From positions 1-64,000 of the forward strand of contig JBMNFF010000010.1 of NCBI GenBank assembly GCA_050949165.1: 64,000 nt of DNA, read 5' to 3'. Of this stretch, positions 54,300 to 63,587 are shown one piece after another (position 1 is the first letter of the stretch; each line of letters starts with the position of its first letter). Below the pieces are notes generated by a model, which saw only the letters and a list, made by a program, of their open reading frames with translations, had not been told where the DNA came from and made no database searches. A program made the position numbers and the translations under genes. This stretch comes from DAIOXA01 sp050949165. Its GTDB lineage: Bacteria > Bacillota > Proteinivoracia > UBA4975.

Positions 54300-54434
54300 A
54301 GGGCTTTACTATCCTCGCCAGCACTGTGTTGCAGGGAGATCTTCCGGTGGATTCGGCTCGCTGGGCGGGCAGTCTGAGGCCTTGGGATTCACAGCGAAAA
54401 CCGAACACTGGCCAAACCTCCAATTTCTATTACC

Positions 54435-55070
54435 TTACCCTTTGCGGAGTACATGCCAAATATCATTTCCCGAAAAACCACAACTGCGGTATAGTTTTTC
54501 GGGCATGGTCTCACCTGCCTTGCCGGAAACGGTGACAAACTCTGCTTTGCCCTGCAGGTTGCCGAGTAGTATCAGTACCAGGGCCTTGCCAAGTTCTCTC
54601 CCCCGGTACTGGGGCAAGACTTGGATCCATTCCAGTGCGCCCTCCCCCACCTCTCGGTCAAGCTCGGCGATGCCCAGCGCAACCGGCTTTTGACTGCTGA
54701 TGTCAGTTATGAACACCCATAAATCACTACTGTACACCGCGGTATCCGTCCATCCCCTTACCTGGGCAAGGTTTACCTTGACATCAGAATAGCAGGCATT
54801 AATTATCTCCACTACTTCCTCAAGATTGTCGAGGCAATCAGTATTGACGTACCTATAGGCAAAGTCCTCAGGCAGGCGAATCTTTTCTACAGTTCGAAGG
54901 TCGTGTTTGAGCCGAAAATACCGGGTGTCCACAAAGTTGCCTGATTCAGAGCAATACTCTTGCTCATGAACCACGAGGATATTATTGGGAATTCTTATGG
55001 CTTTCATTTTCCAGTAGGGAATCGAGGACATCCTGCAGGGATTGGCTTTATACTCATCGATACTGATCAC
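54435..55070 (-). CDS. GNAT-family acetyltransferase
   Basis: The 211-residue product has a C-terminal GNAT domain: VFITDISSQKPVALGIAELD, LEWIQVLPQYRGRELGKALVLILLG and FVTVSGKAGETMPEKLYRSCGF. The first 90 residues are not recognised. Base composition is clearly lower in GC than the neighbouring genes, which suggests acquisition. No partner gene is adjacent. Substrate unknown. Confidence 0.78.
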   Translation of the reverse strand: MISIDEYKANPCRMSSIPYWKMKAIRIPNNILVVHEQEYCSESGNFVDTRYFRLKHDLRTVEKIRLPEDFAYRYVNTDCLDNLEEVVEIINACYSDVKVNLAQVRGWTDTAVYSSDLWVFITDISSQKPVALGIAELDREVGEGALEWIQVLPQYRGRELGKALVLILLGNLQGKAEFVTVSGKAGETMPEKLYRSCGFSGNDIWHVLRKG

Positions 55071-55149
55071 AATACTACCTCACAAAATTATAGGGGCATT
55101 GCCCCTTTGATATGCAGTTTCGGGAGAGCTTGCGTTGCCCCGGGGGCGT

Positions 55150-55180
55150 GCGACAGGGAGAAGCGTCCCCGATGTCGCGG
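55150..55180. repeat. GTCCCC/TGTCGC repeat, copy C
   Basis: GCGACAGGGAGAAGCGTCCC, then GATGTCGCGG; it differs from copy B at 42256 in only a few of 30 positions. It abuts the rpoN stop at 55181. Confidence 0.7.
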
Positions 55181-56560
55181 TCAGGCCCAGCGCTTGCGCA
55201 GGGTGGAGCTGGGGATGTTCAGTTCTTCCCGGTATTTGGCCACGGTGCGCCGGGAGATCTTTACTCCCCGCTCTTGCAGGCATTGGGATAATTGCTGGTC
55301 GGTGAGGGGGTGTCTGCTGTCCTCTCCGGCCACCAACTCTTCCAGGATCTTCTTTACCCCGGTGCTGGAGGCGCCGCCCCCGTCCTCGGTCTCCAGGTTC
55401 ACCGAAAAGAAGTACTTCAATTCGAAGAGGCCCCGGGGGGTCTGGATGTACTTGCCGTTGACGGCCCGACTCACCGTCGATTCATGCACGCCCAGGACTT
55501 CGGCCACGTCCTTGAGGCGCAGGGGGCGCAGGTGCTTTACTCCCTTATTAAAGAAGGCCTGCTGGTATTCCAGGATAAATTCGGTTATCCGCTGCAGGGT
55601 CGAGCGGCGCTGTTCCAGAGACTTTAGGAGCCAGAGAGCTGAGTTAAATTTATCCTGAAGGAATTTCTTGATTTCCTCGGTCTCGGCGGCCTGAAGCAGG
55701 CGGTGGTACATGGGACTGACCCGGAGCCGGAAGGGGTAACTGTCATTGACCATGATGATCCACTGGCCATTGACATCCATTACAGTGATGTCGGGAAAGA
55801 TGTAGGCAGGTTTTGTCTCCTCTCCCAGGCTCTGGCCGGGCTTGGGCTCCAGCTTGCGAATAAAGTCCAATGCATTCTGAATATCTGCGGTTTCGGCATT
55901 GAGCTTCTCCGCCAGTACCGGGATTCTGCCCTTGGCCACCAGGTCCAGATGTTGACAGACGATCTCCCAGGCGTAAGGGGGCACATTTTCCCGGCCTTTG
56001 AGTTGCAGGAGCAGGCACTCCCTGAGGTCCCGGGCCCCGATTCCGGCAGGCTCGAGATTTTGCACCACTCCCAGGGCAATGAGCACCTCGGGCTCCGTCA
56101 CGTGCAGATGTGCGGCTATCTCGCTACAAGGTTGAGTGAGATAGCCGTTATCGTCAAGATTATTGATGATGTAATTGGCAATCCTTGCCACGCCCCGGGG
56201 CAGCGTCAGCATGCTGAGCTGTATGGACAGGCGCTGCTGCAGGGTGGTGGCGCTGGCGGTAAACTGTTCAAAGGTCCCTTTCTTGTTTGCTTCCCGGTTG
56301 ATGGGCTCGCCCACATCTCCCCGGTCCTGAAAATACTGTTCCCAGTCAATATCGAAGGCCTTCTCTTCCTCAGCGGGCTCAATTTCCTGGGCGTCCACCC
56401 CATCGTCCAATTCCAGCATGGGGTTTTCCAGATATTGCTGGTCGAGGTACTCCGACAGTTCCAGGACAGGCAGTTGCAGCAATGTTATGGCCTGCCGCAG
56501 CTGTGGAGTCATCAGCAGCTTTTGGGTCTGACGCAATTCCAGGTTGTACTCAAGCCTCAT
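55181..56560 (-). CDS. rpoN: RNA polymerase sigma-54 factor
   Basis: The 459-residue protein has the N-terminal activator-interacting region (LRQTQKLLMTPQLRQAITLLQLP), an acidic region, a core-binding domain and a C-terminal helix-turn-helix with the RpoN box RRTVAKYREELNIPSST. It needs an AAA+ activator, none of which is in the window. The ATG at 56560 follows GGAGG by eight bases and gives the family N-terminus. It lies upstream of cggR on the same strand with two genes between. Confidence 0.95.
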   Translation of the reverse strand: MRLEYNLELRQTQKLLMTPQLRQAITLLQLPVLELSEYLDQQYLENPMLELDDGVDAQEIEPAEEEKAFDIDWEQYFQDRGDVGEPINREANKKGTFEQFTASATTLQQRLSIQLSMLTLPRGVARIANYIINNLDDNGYLTQPCSEIAAHLHVTEPEVLIALGVVQNLEPAGIGARDLRECLLLQLKGRENVPPYAWEIVCQHLDLVAKGRIPVLAEKLNAETADIQNALDFIRKLEPKPGQSLGEETKPAYIFPDITVMDVNGQWIIMVNDSYPFRLRVSPMYHRLLQAAETEEIKKFLQDKFNSALWLLKSLEQRRSTLQRITEFILEYQQAFFNKGVKHLRPLRLKDVAEVLGVHESTVSRAVNGKYIQTPRGLFELKYFFSVNLETEDGGGASSTGVKKILEELVAGEDSRHPLTDQQLSQCLQERGVKISRRTVAKYREELNIPSSTLRKRWA

Positions 56561-56643
56561 TTGCCGCACCTCCTGTATTCTTGCTATAATTATATTCGGC
56601 ATCCGGGTTTTGTTTTCCTGCAAGAACGATGCCACGGGCAAAT

Positions 56644-56658
56644 TGTAACACTGTTACA
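56644..56658. promoter_or_regulatory. Palindrome upstream of rpmE
   Basis: TGTAACACTGTTACA is a perfect palindrome around its central C. It sits 10 bases before a TTGACA (56669-56674) that may be the rpmE -35 box. A wider-spaced TGTAACA..TGTTACA pair occurs at 12667-12696. Confidence 0.4.
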
Positions 56659-56753
56659 GCGCTGGCCCTTGACAAAAGCCGAAATATCTGCAAAAATGGT
56701 TTGGTAAGTCCTGATAGTTTTTTAGCAATGCTTCGGAGGGAGGTCGTAAGAAG

Positions 56754-56957
56754 ATGAAAAAGGATATTCATCCCAAGTACTACAAGGTAAAAGCAACTTG
56801 TGCCTGCGGCGCTGAATTCGAAACCGGCTCCACCAAGGAAAACATCCGCGTGGATATTTGCTCCAACTGCCATCCCTTCTTCACCGGTGTGCAGAAGATC
56901 GTCGATGCCGCCGGCCGGGTCGAGAAGTTCAACAGAAAATACAACCGCGATAAATAA
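56754..56957 (+). CDS. rpmE: 50S ribosomal protein L31, zinc-binding type
   Basis: The 67-residue protein matches bacterial L31: MKKDIHPKYYKVKATCACGAE and the TGSTKENIRVDICSNCHPFFTG segment. The CxC near residue 16 and the CSNCHP motif provide the four zinc ligands of the C+ form. GGGAGG precedes the ATG. It is followed by its own terminator. Confidence 0.96.
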   Translation: MKKDIHPKYYKVKATCACGAEFETGSTKENIRVDICSNCHPFFTGVQKIVDAAGRVEKFNRKYNRDK

Positions 56958-56984
56958 TACCCGTCACCGACGGGTATATTTTTT
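56957..56984 (+). terminator. rpmE terminator
   Basis: ATACCCGTC and GACGGGTAT pair around ACC, starting at the last base of the stop codon and followed by ATTTTTTA. Confidence 0.85.
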
Positions 56985-57739
56985 ATTCAAATTCAATTCC
57001 CTTTTCCTGTAATTCCTCTAACCAGCGCCGGGTGGTGGGATCCAGCTCTTTGCGAGTTAGGGAGTCCAGGGACCGGGGCGGGTGAGCTTCAAACCACTCA
57101 CCGGAGACGGGGTCAAAGAAATAGGTGGCCACCATCCCCTGGGCTTGGGCATCGAAAAAGTATGCCCGGTTAACAAATATTGAAGGGCGGGCAGCACCAA
57201 AACACTGGATACTGGGCATGAACCCCAAACCCGGACCCAGTTGGTCGCGGCTTAGTTCTAATTCCCCTGCCAAGAAGGCCTTGGCCTGGGCGTAGGTGTG
57301 TTTGGGCAGGCTAAGATAAGTAGTGATAACAATAGCTATTGCCATCAAGGCGAAAAACCCAATCTGGAGAGTTTTTGGCCTTTTTCTGCCCAAGATAAAG
57401 GCCAAAGCCCAGGCAAGGGCGATGATGAAGAGGGGCCAGGGGCTGATTACCCCGGCGTAAGACCTATGGTTCACCACTGAAAGGCCGACAGCCAAGGGAA
57501 TACCCAGGAGGGTGGCCAGGGGAAACCCGTTCCTCTTTAAGAGCAGGCCCAGGCCCATGAGGACAGCAAGGAAATACCAAGAGCATGAGAATGACATCAG
57601 CTGCGCCGGCGCTGGCTCTGGAGGTCGCTGCGGCTAAACCAATCCCCCATACCAGGGCAAAGGCAAAGACGATAAATGCTAGGAGCAGGCGAATTACCAG
57701 GGGATGCTCCTTGGAGCGGAGGTCAGAAAAGAAGGACAA
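56983..57739 (-). pseudogene. Unrecognised membrane protein gene with one frameshift
   Basis: The first frame (TTG 57739, GGGAGG eight bases upstream) encodes FFSDLRSKEHPLVIRLLLAF and a second helix up to ADVILMLLVF. It then shifts near 57570-57574; removing one base continues as LAVLMGLGLLLKRNGFPLA with further helices, PKTLQIGFFALMAIAIVITTY, and a soluble C-terminal domain of about 110 residues (FDPVSGEWFEAHPP, .. TTRRWLEELQEKGI). In all about five membrane segments in 250 residues. The family is not recognised. The lesion may be real or a sequence error. It is convergent with rpmE. Confidence 0.6.
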
Positions 57740-57810
57740 GGTCTTCACCTCCCAAAACTTCCAACTTGCTTCTATATTTATTCTATAATATTTTGGCGAA
57801 TTGGCCAATA

Positions 57811-57847
57811 AAAAGGCATAAGCCCCTCAATGGGTCCTATGCCTTTT
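57811..57847 (-). terminator. Terminator after the ABC-F gene
   Basis: AAAAGGCATA and TATGCCTTTT pair around an 18-base loop and are followed by TATT on the minus strand. Confidence 0.65.
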
Positions 57848-59718
57848 CATATTCTTCCTTTAGGTGCCTGGAGCTCCAGCCAGCGCCCCATCTTGGCTTC
57901 CAGTTCTTGTTCCAGTTCCTGGGCCTGCTCATGGAGCTGGTGCAGGAGAACGTAATCGGCGCCGGCTTGGGCTTGTTCTTGCTGGAGCTGGTCCAGCTCT
58001 TGCTGAAGGGCATCGATTGCCGCCTCCAGCTCTTCATACTCCCGCTGCTCCTTATAGCTGAGCTTGGTCTTTTCCCGTTTGCCCCGGGCATCCCTCTTCT
58101 CCGGCGCAGCCTCTCCATCGCCCTGGCTTCCCTGGGCCAAGTACTGGCTAAAGCTGCCGGTAAAAAGTCTGACATCGCCCCGGCCGTCCAGGCAAAAGAG
58201 GTGGTCCATGGTCTTATCCAGGAACCAGCGGTCATGGGATACGGCCAGGACAGCTCCGGGAAAGTCTTCCAGATAGTCCTCCAGCACCGTCAAGGTCTCG
58301 ATGTCCAGATCGTTGGTGGGCTCATCCAAGAGGAGGACATTGGGCTCTTCCATGAGGATGCCTAAGAGATACAGGCGGCGACGCTCCCCTCCCGAGAGGT
58401 CCCGGATATAGGTCCACTGCTGGGAACCCTGGAAGAGGAAGCGCTCCAGCATCTTGGCGGCGCTGATTGTTTCCCCCGAAGCGGTCTTGACGGAAAGGCG
58501 GATGCCTTCAATGTATTGAATGACCCGGAGACTGTCGTTCAACTCCTGGGACAGCTGGCGGTAGTAGCCGATCCTCACCGTCTCTCCCCTCTGGACTGTT
58601 CCCCGGTCGGGTTGAGTTAAGCCGGCGAAGATGTCCAGGAGGGTTGTCTTGCCGCTGCCGTTGGGCCCGACGATGCCGATGCGGTCCCGGGGCAACAGGG
58701 TATAGCTGAGGTCCCTGATCAGAACGCGGTCTCCGTAGCCCTTGGCTATGCCCTCCAGCTCGATTACCTTTTTGCCCAGGCGCGCCGCCGGGATATCCAG
58801 CTCCACCTGAGCTTTCTCAGCTCTGAAGGTTTGACGATTGAGTTCCCGGAACATCTTTTTCCGGGCCCTTTCCTTGGTTGACCGGCCCTGGGCCCCCTGA
58901 AGCATCCAGGTCAGCTCCCGCTTGAGGGCGGCCCGATGCTTGCGGGCTGCAGCCTGTTCTGCTTGCGCCCTCTCAGCCTTTAATTCCAGGTATTTCTGAT
59001 AGCCCCCGGCACAGTCCAGGAACTCTCCTCGATCCACTTCCAGGATCCTGTTGGCCACCCGGCTCAGCAGCCAACGGTCGTGGGTAATGAGGAGCAGGGC
59101 GCCGGCGCGCTTCTGCAGGTAATCCTCCAGCCAGAGGATGGCCTGAATATCCAGGTGGTTGGTGGGTTCGTCCAGGATCAGGAGCTCGCAGGGCGTAATC
59201 AGGGCCCGGGCCAGGGCAATCCGCTTGCGCTCTCCTCCCGAAAGGGATGCCGTGGGGGTCTGGGGAGCAGGGACGCCCAGGCGGGTGAGGATGGCCCGGC
59301 CACTGCTTTCCAGTTCCCAGGCCCCCAGGCGCTCCAACCGGATATTGATTTGGGCCATCTCCTGGATGAGCTGATCATTATGGGGCTCCCGCTCCAGTTG
59401 TCTGGCCAGGCCATAATAGGTAAAGAGGGCTTTGAGGGCAGGGTCCTCTCCCCGGAAGACTTCCTGGAGAACGGTGGTGTCGGGGGCAAAGACGGGGTTC
59501 TGAGGCAGGTAGTGAATCCGCATACCCCGGGCCACCGTGACCGTGCCGGTATCCGGCTCAGTGGCGCCGGCGATGATGGAAGCCAAGGTGGATTTGCCGG
59601 AGCCGTTGCTGCCAATTAAGGCGATTCTGTCTCCCGAAGTGATGCCAAAATTTACGTCTGTAAAGAGGGGAGACTCCCCATAATTCTTGCTGATGGCCTC
59701 GGCATTTAAGATGTGCAT
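57847..59718 (-). CDS. ABC-F family ATPase (Uup-like)
   Basis: The 623-residue protein has two ABC domains with no membrane segments: Walker A GSNGSGKST near 36-44 and GPNGSGKTT near 350, signatures SLSGGERKR and DLSGGERRR, Walker B ELLILDEPTNHLD and VLLLDEPTNDLD. The domains are joined by a charged linker (residues about 245-315) and followed by a coiled-coil C-terminal domain (about 560-610), the Uup arrangement. ABC-F proteins act on ribosomes or, for Uup, affect DNA recombination. It is 1 base from the mscS-type gene upstream. Confidence 0.9.
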   Translation of the reverse strand: MHILNAEAISKNYGESPLFTDVNFGITSGDRIALIGSNGSGKSTLASIIAGATEPDTGTVTVARGMRIHYLPQNPVFAPDTTVLQEVFRGEDPALKALFTYYGLARQLEREPHNDQLIQEMAQINIRLERLGAWELESSGRAILTRLGVPAPQTPTASLSGGERKRIALARALITPCELLILDEPTNHLDIQAILWLEDYLQKRAGALLLITHDRWLLSRVANRILEVDRGEFLDCAGGYQKYLELKAERAQAEQAAARKHRAALKRELTWMLQGAQGRSTKERARKKMFRELNRQTFRAEKAQVELDIPAARLGKKVIELEGIAKGYGDRVLIRDLSYTLLPRDRIGIVGPNGSGKTTLLDIFAGLTQPDRGTVQRGETVRIGYYRQLSQELNDSLRVIQYIEGIRLSVKTASGETISAAKMLERFLFQGSQQWTYIRDLSGGERRRLYLLGILMEEPNVLLLDEPTNDLDIETLTVLEDYLEDFPGAVLAVSHDRWFLDKTMDHLFCLDGRGDVRLFTGSFSQYLAQGSQGDGEAAPEKRDARGKREKTKLSYKEQREYEELEAAIDALQQELDQLQQEQAQAGADYVLLHQLHEQAQELEQELEAKMGRWLELQAPKGRI

Positions 59719-60798
59719 TTACTTCACCTGCGCTTCAGGTTTGTCGGGTTTGAAAGAGATGGGCCTGTAGGGCAGGGAGATTATGGAAACTTCCAGGTCC
59801 TCCAGAATCCCCAAAATCTTAAAGAGGATGTCTTCCCTCACCTTCAGCCATTCGCCCCAAATTGTGGTCTTGGAAAAAAAGTAGACGTATATGTCCAGGC
59901 CCCGCTCCCCGAACTTCTCAAGATTGGCAAATATGGTAGCGGGATGAACCCCGGGATGGTTGACCAAGAGTTCCCGGATCTTTGCAATACATTCCTCCAG
60001 GACATGGCGAGGGGTGGCATAATCTACCCCAAAGGTAAAATTAACCCGGCGCTTGCCCATCTTGGTCCAGTTGGTGATGGGCTGTTTGGCCAGGACTGAA
60101 TTGGGCATGGTGATCAGAGCCTGGGCGAAGGTGCGCACCTTGGTGCTGCGAAAGGTTATATCCTCCACCGTCCCCTCTACATCCCCGGCCACAATCCAGT
60201 CCCCAATGGTAAAGGGCTTTTCGGTGAGGATGACCACTCCGCCGAAGATATTGGCCACGGTATCCTGGGCAGCCAGGGCAAAGGCCAGGCCGCCCAGACC
60301 CAAACCAGCCACAAACCCGGAAATGTCATAACCCCATTCCTGGACCAGGATGGTAAAGCTGATGGCGATTACCACTGCCCGAATTGTCTTGGAAAGTAAG
60401 GAAAGGAACAGCTTATCCAAATCGTAGGCGCTGCCAATTTTCATCAGCAGACTCGATGAGGTGCTGACCATGTTGTACAGGCCCTGGGCGATGAGGATGA
60501 TGACGGCGCTGCGGAAAATCCGGGTAAGGAAGAATTCATAGCTGGTGGTTTCCAGGAGGTACAAGCCAGCCAGGTAAAAGCCCGTCAAGGCGATCAGCAG
60601 GGTCAAAGGTTTATTAAAGGCCTGGACCAGTTTGTCATCATAGTCAGCCTTGGTTTTCCGGGTCAAGTACAACAGAAATTTGATGATATAGACAGAAAAC
60701 AATCTGCTCAGGACATAAAATACCAGGACGATGCCCAGGGCAATGGTATACTCCCGCAGATAATCATGCCAGAAACGTGCCAAATCAGAAAAACTCAT
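59719..60798 (-). CDS. MscS-family mechanosensitive channel
   Basis: The 359-residue protein has four or five N-terminal membrane helices, the pore helix GFVAGLGLGGLAFALAAQD with its glycine-alanine pattern, the beta domain signature DTVANIFGGVVILTEKPFTIGDWI and VEDITFRSTKVRTFAQALITMPN, then a C-terminal alpha-beta domain. It opens on membrane tension to release solutes. ATG 60798 has GGAGGAG upstream; the frame continues further without a site. The ABC-F gene follows at once on the same strand. Confidence 0.93.
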   Translation of the reverse strand: MSFSDLARFWHDYLREYTIALGIVLVFYVLSRLFSVYIIKFLLYLTRKTKADYDDKLVQAFNKPLTLLIALTGFYLAGLYLLETTSYEFFLTRIFRSAVIILIAQGLYNMVSTSSSLLMKIGSAYDLDKLFLSLLSKTIRAVVIAISFTILVQEWGYDISGFVAGLGLGGLAFALAAQDTVANIFGGVVILTEKPFTIGDWIVAGDVEGTVEDITFRSTKVRTFAQALITMPNSVLAKQPITNWTKMGKRRVNFTFGVDYATPRHVLEECIAKIRELLVNHPGVHPATIFANLEKFGERGLDIYVYFFSKTTIWGEWLKVREDILFKILGILEDLEVSIISLPYRPISFKPDKPEAQVK

Positions 60799-60884
60799 AC
60801 TTATCTCCTCCTCCCGTATATAATACCGATTGTTCCCCAATAGTGGCAAGTCGCCCCCGGGAATTAGGTCGCCGGAAACAAAAA

Positions 60885-60905
60885 GGACCGGGAAAGCCCC
60901 GGCCC
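60885..60905 (-). terminator. Terminator after the HPr gene
   Basis: GGGCCGGG and CCCGGTCC (one G-T pair) with a short loop are followed by T5 on the minus strand; this ends the rapZ-yvcK-whiA-HPr transcript. Confidence 0.75.
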
Positions 60906-60948
60906 GAAAGCTCGCTGCCTTAAAAGCGGCAACATATGGTCAAACCTA

Positions 60949-61209
60949 TTATTCCGACAGGGATTCTATGAGCTCCACCAGGGCGTCCACGGCCTGCTGG
61001 GCATCTTCTCCTTCAGCCCGGATCAGAATTTCTGTCCCCTGGCCGGCGCCCAGGGACATTACGCCCATGATGCTCTTGGCGCTGACATCCTTGGAATCCT
61101 TGACAATGTGGATATCGCTCTTGAATTGATTGGCCTTCTGGACAAAGAGTGCCGCCGGGCGGGCGTGAAGACCTGTTTTGTTTTGCACAGTAACTTTTCT
61201 TTCTACCAT
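60949..61209 (-). CDS. HPr-family phosphocarrier protein
   Basis: The 86-residue protein has both His15 in KTGLHARPAA and Ser46 in AKSIMGVMSLGAG. His15 accepts phosphate from PEP through enzyme I, and Ser46 is the HPr-kinase site used in catabolite control. The genomic place (after whiA and yvcK) is that of crh in Bacillus, which has lost His15. Here both residues remain, so it could serve as the true PtsH or both roles. No enzyme I gene is adjacent. Confidence 0.93.
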   Translation of the reverse strand: MVERKVTVQNKTGLHARPAALFVQKANQFKSDIHIVKDSKDVSAKSIMGVMSLGAGQGTEILIRAEGEDAQQAVDALVELIESLSE

Positions 61210-61242
61210 TGCTATTTCCCCTTTATGTTTTTATTGATTATA

Positions 61243-62193
61243 CTACAAACTATTCGGCTTGTCAGGCCCCTGCCCCATATCTGCCATGGCCAGGAGGCGG
61301 CGCAGGCGGTAATTGACTGCGGATTTGGACAAGGGCGGATTGGCCAACTGCCCCAGCTCGTCCAGGGTGGCTTCTGGATTTTCCAGGCGCAGGCGGGCCA
61401 CCTGCCGCAGTCCCGGGCTCAAAGACTCCAGCCCCCGGAGGGCGGCCAGACGGCGAATGGCGGATACCTGTCGTTGGGCCGCTTCCACGGTCTTATTGAC
61501 ATTGGCCGTCTCGCAGTTGACCAGCCGGTTGACGCGGTTGCGCATCTCCTTGAGCACCCGGGCGTTCTCAAAGTCCAGGCGCCCCTGGATGCTGCCCATG
61601 AGGCTGAGGAGCTGGGCAATTTGCTCCGAATCCTTTACATAGACGACTTGATGCTGCTTGCGGGGGACAATTCCGCTCTTTACCCCCATCTCCGCCAAGA
61701 GGCGGCGCAGATTTTCGGCATGGGCCACGAGTTCGGTGGCAATCTCCCAATGGTAGCCGTTGGTCTCCGGGTTGCTGATGGAGCCCCCGGCCAAAAAACA
61801 GCCGCGCAGGTAGGCCCGGCGGCAACAGGGGGGCAAAGCGGAGCCGGCGGCGACCCTTCTGTTTTCGGCGTCGATTATCCCCAGTTGCTGCAAGATTTCC
61901 CGGGCTTGCCGGGAATCGGAAACCCTGATCAGATAGCTGATGTTTTTGCGGAGCCGCACTTTTTTCCGGGCCAGCACTTCCGGGGAGACGGCAAATTCGC
62001 CTTTGAGGAGCTTGTACAAGCGCCGGGCAATATAGGCGTGCTCGGTGACCACGTTGAGGTTTACTTGCCGGCGACCGCTGAACTGCAAATTGCCGTTGGT
62101 GACAATCAGCCCCAGCAGTTCTGAGCGCCGGCAGCACCCCTTGGGGATTTCCTGGCGGCAGAGCTCCGACTTAATCGTCGAAGTAAAGGACAC
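61243..62193 (-). CDS. whiA: DNA-binding protein WhiA
   Basis: The 316-residue protein has an N-terminal LAGLIDADG-like homing-endonuclease fold without catalysis (RAYLRGCFLAGGSISNPE, LLAEMGVKSGIV) and a C-terminal helix-turn-helix (ENPEATLDELGQLANPPLSKSAVNYRLRRL). WhiA is a cell-division and sporulation-linked regulator. It lies in the conserved rapZ-yvcK-whiA order with 17 bases to yvcK. Confidence 0.95.
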   Translation of the reverse strand: MSFTSTIKSELCRQEIPKGCCRRSELLGLIVTNGNLQFSGRRQVNLNVVTEHAYIARRLYKLLKGEFAVSPEVLARKKVRLRKNISYLIRVSDSRQAREILQQLGIIDAENRRVAAGSALPPCCRRAYLRGCFLAGGSISNPETNGYHWEIATELVAHAENLRRLLAEMGVKSGIVPRKQHQVVYVKDSEQIAQLLSLMGSIQGRLDFENARVLKEMRNRVNRLVNCETANVNKTVEAAQRQVSAIRRLAALRGLESLSPGLRQVARLRLENPEATLDELGQLANPPLSKSAVNYRLRRLLAMADMGQGPDKPNSL

Positions 62194-62210
62194 GGGGACT
62201 CACCTCCATC

Positions 62211-63575
62211 TCAGCCGGAAACTATGGTATCCCGCTCTTGTTCATTGGGGGCTCGTTTGAGCTGAGCCTCCAGGAGCAAGAGGTCAAGCAAGCGGGCGGG
62301 CTTATAGGATTCGGCGGCAATCCTGGACAGCAAACAGCGGGCCAGTGCCGAAGGGTTGTGGCGCGCCACCGGGCCGGGCTGGAGCAGGTTGGCAGCCAGA
62401 ATCCTCACCCGCTGTTGACGCAGGCGCTCCCAATCCACCTGCACCGGCTCGGCGTCTTCCTGAGCATAGCGCTCCAGGGTGTCCGGGGGGATGGACTGGT
62501 TGTTGACCACGATGTAGTCAAAGACATCGGGCCCGATATGCCGATAAATTGCTTCCAGGTGGTCGGCTGCCGAATAGGAACTGGTCTCGCCGGCCTGGGT
62601 CATTATATTGCAGACGTAAAACTTCAGGGCGGAGCTGGAGCGGATGGCCTCGGCCACGCCGCCCACCAAGAGGTTGGGAAGCAGGCTGGTGTAGAGGCTT
62701 CCCGGCCCCACAACTATGGCGTCAGCGGCAGCTATATCTTCCAGGACTTCGTCCAGGGCCTGGACATCCCGGGGAACCAGCTCCAGGCGTTGGATGGCTG
62801 AATCTGCCCGGCCGATATTGCTCTCGCCCAAAATAACCTTGCCGTCGACGCAGGCGGCCTTGAGCTGCACATTGGATGCCGTTACCGGCAGGACCTTGCC
62901 CCGGATGGCCAGGACCTTTCCCGATTCCTTGACTGCGGTCTGAAAGCCCAGCATCTGAGTCATGGCGGCCAGGAACAAGTTGCCGAAACTGTGGCCGCCC
63001 AGCCCGTCGCCATGTTTGAAGCGATACTGAAAGAGCTGCTCCAAAAGAGATTCGGTATCGGCCAGGGCAACCAGGCAGTTGCGGATATCCCCGGGCGGCG
63101 GCATTCCCAACTCGCCCCGGAGGATGCCGGAGCTGCCGCCGTCATCGGCCACAGTGACCACCGCAGTTATATTGCTGGTAAAGTGCTTCAGACCCCGCAG
63201 CAGCGTGGAGAGGCCGGTGCCGCCGCCGATGACCACCACCCGCGGGCCCCGGCGCAGATAGCGGGACTGGTAGAGCATATCGACCAAGGTGGCATTGCGC
63301 GGAGCCACTCCCCGGATGAGGGAGCGAAAGAAGCCGATTCCCGCCACCATCATGAGGACGATCCCCAGGAATAAGGTGATAAAGAGGTTGATGCGCCCGC
63401 CGCCGGTGAGGGCCAGAAATTGGTTGAGGATGCTGCGAACGGGGCCGCTGAGCCTCGGAACCCCCAGAACCAGGCCGAGGCTGGCCCCCAGGATCAAGAG
63501 AAAACTCAGGAACAATAAGAACAGCCAGCGCTTTATGCCCAGGCCGGGATAGAGCAGTTTAAGAAACCATCTCAT
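62211..63575 (-). CDS. yvcK: YvcK/CofD-like gluconeogenesis factor
   Basis: The 454-residue protein has two N-terminal membrane helices (about 15-40 and 62-85), then the CofD-like fold with VVVIGGGTGLSTLLRGL, VTVADDGGSSGILRGELGMPPPGDIRN and VVGPGSLYTSLLPNLLV. YvcK binds UDP-N-acetylglucosamine and adjusts carbon flow to cell-wall precursors. Most homologues are cytosolic and about 320 residues; the membrane extension is the unusual feature. It is 12 bases from rapZ. Confidence 0.94.
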   Translation of the reverse strand: MRWFLKLLYPGLGIKRWLFLLFLSFLLILGASLGLVLGVPRLSGPVRSILNQFLALTGGGRINLFITLFLGIVLMMVAGIGFFRSLIRGVAPRNATLVDMLYQSRYLRRGPRVVVIGGGTGLSTLLRGLKHFTSNITAVVTVADDGGSSGILRGELGMPPPGDIRNCLVALADTESLLEQLFQYRFKHGDGLGGHSFGNLFLAAMTQMLGFQTAVKESGKVLAIRGKVLPVTASNVQLKAACVDGKVILGESNIGRADSAIQRLELVPRDVQALDEVLEDIAAADAIVVGPGSLYTSLLPNLLVGGVAEAIRSSSALKFYVCNIMTQAGETSSYSAADHLEAIYRHIGPDVFDYIVVNNQSIPPDTLERYAQEDAEPVQVDWERLRQQRVRILAANLLQPGPVARHNPSALARCLLSRIAAESYKPARLLDLLLLEAQLKRAPNEQERDTIVSG

Positions 63576-63587
63576 GGCGGCGCCCCC

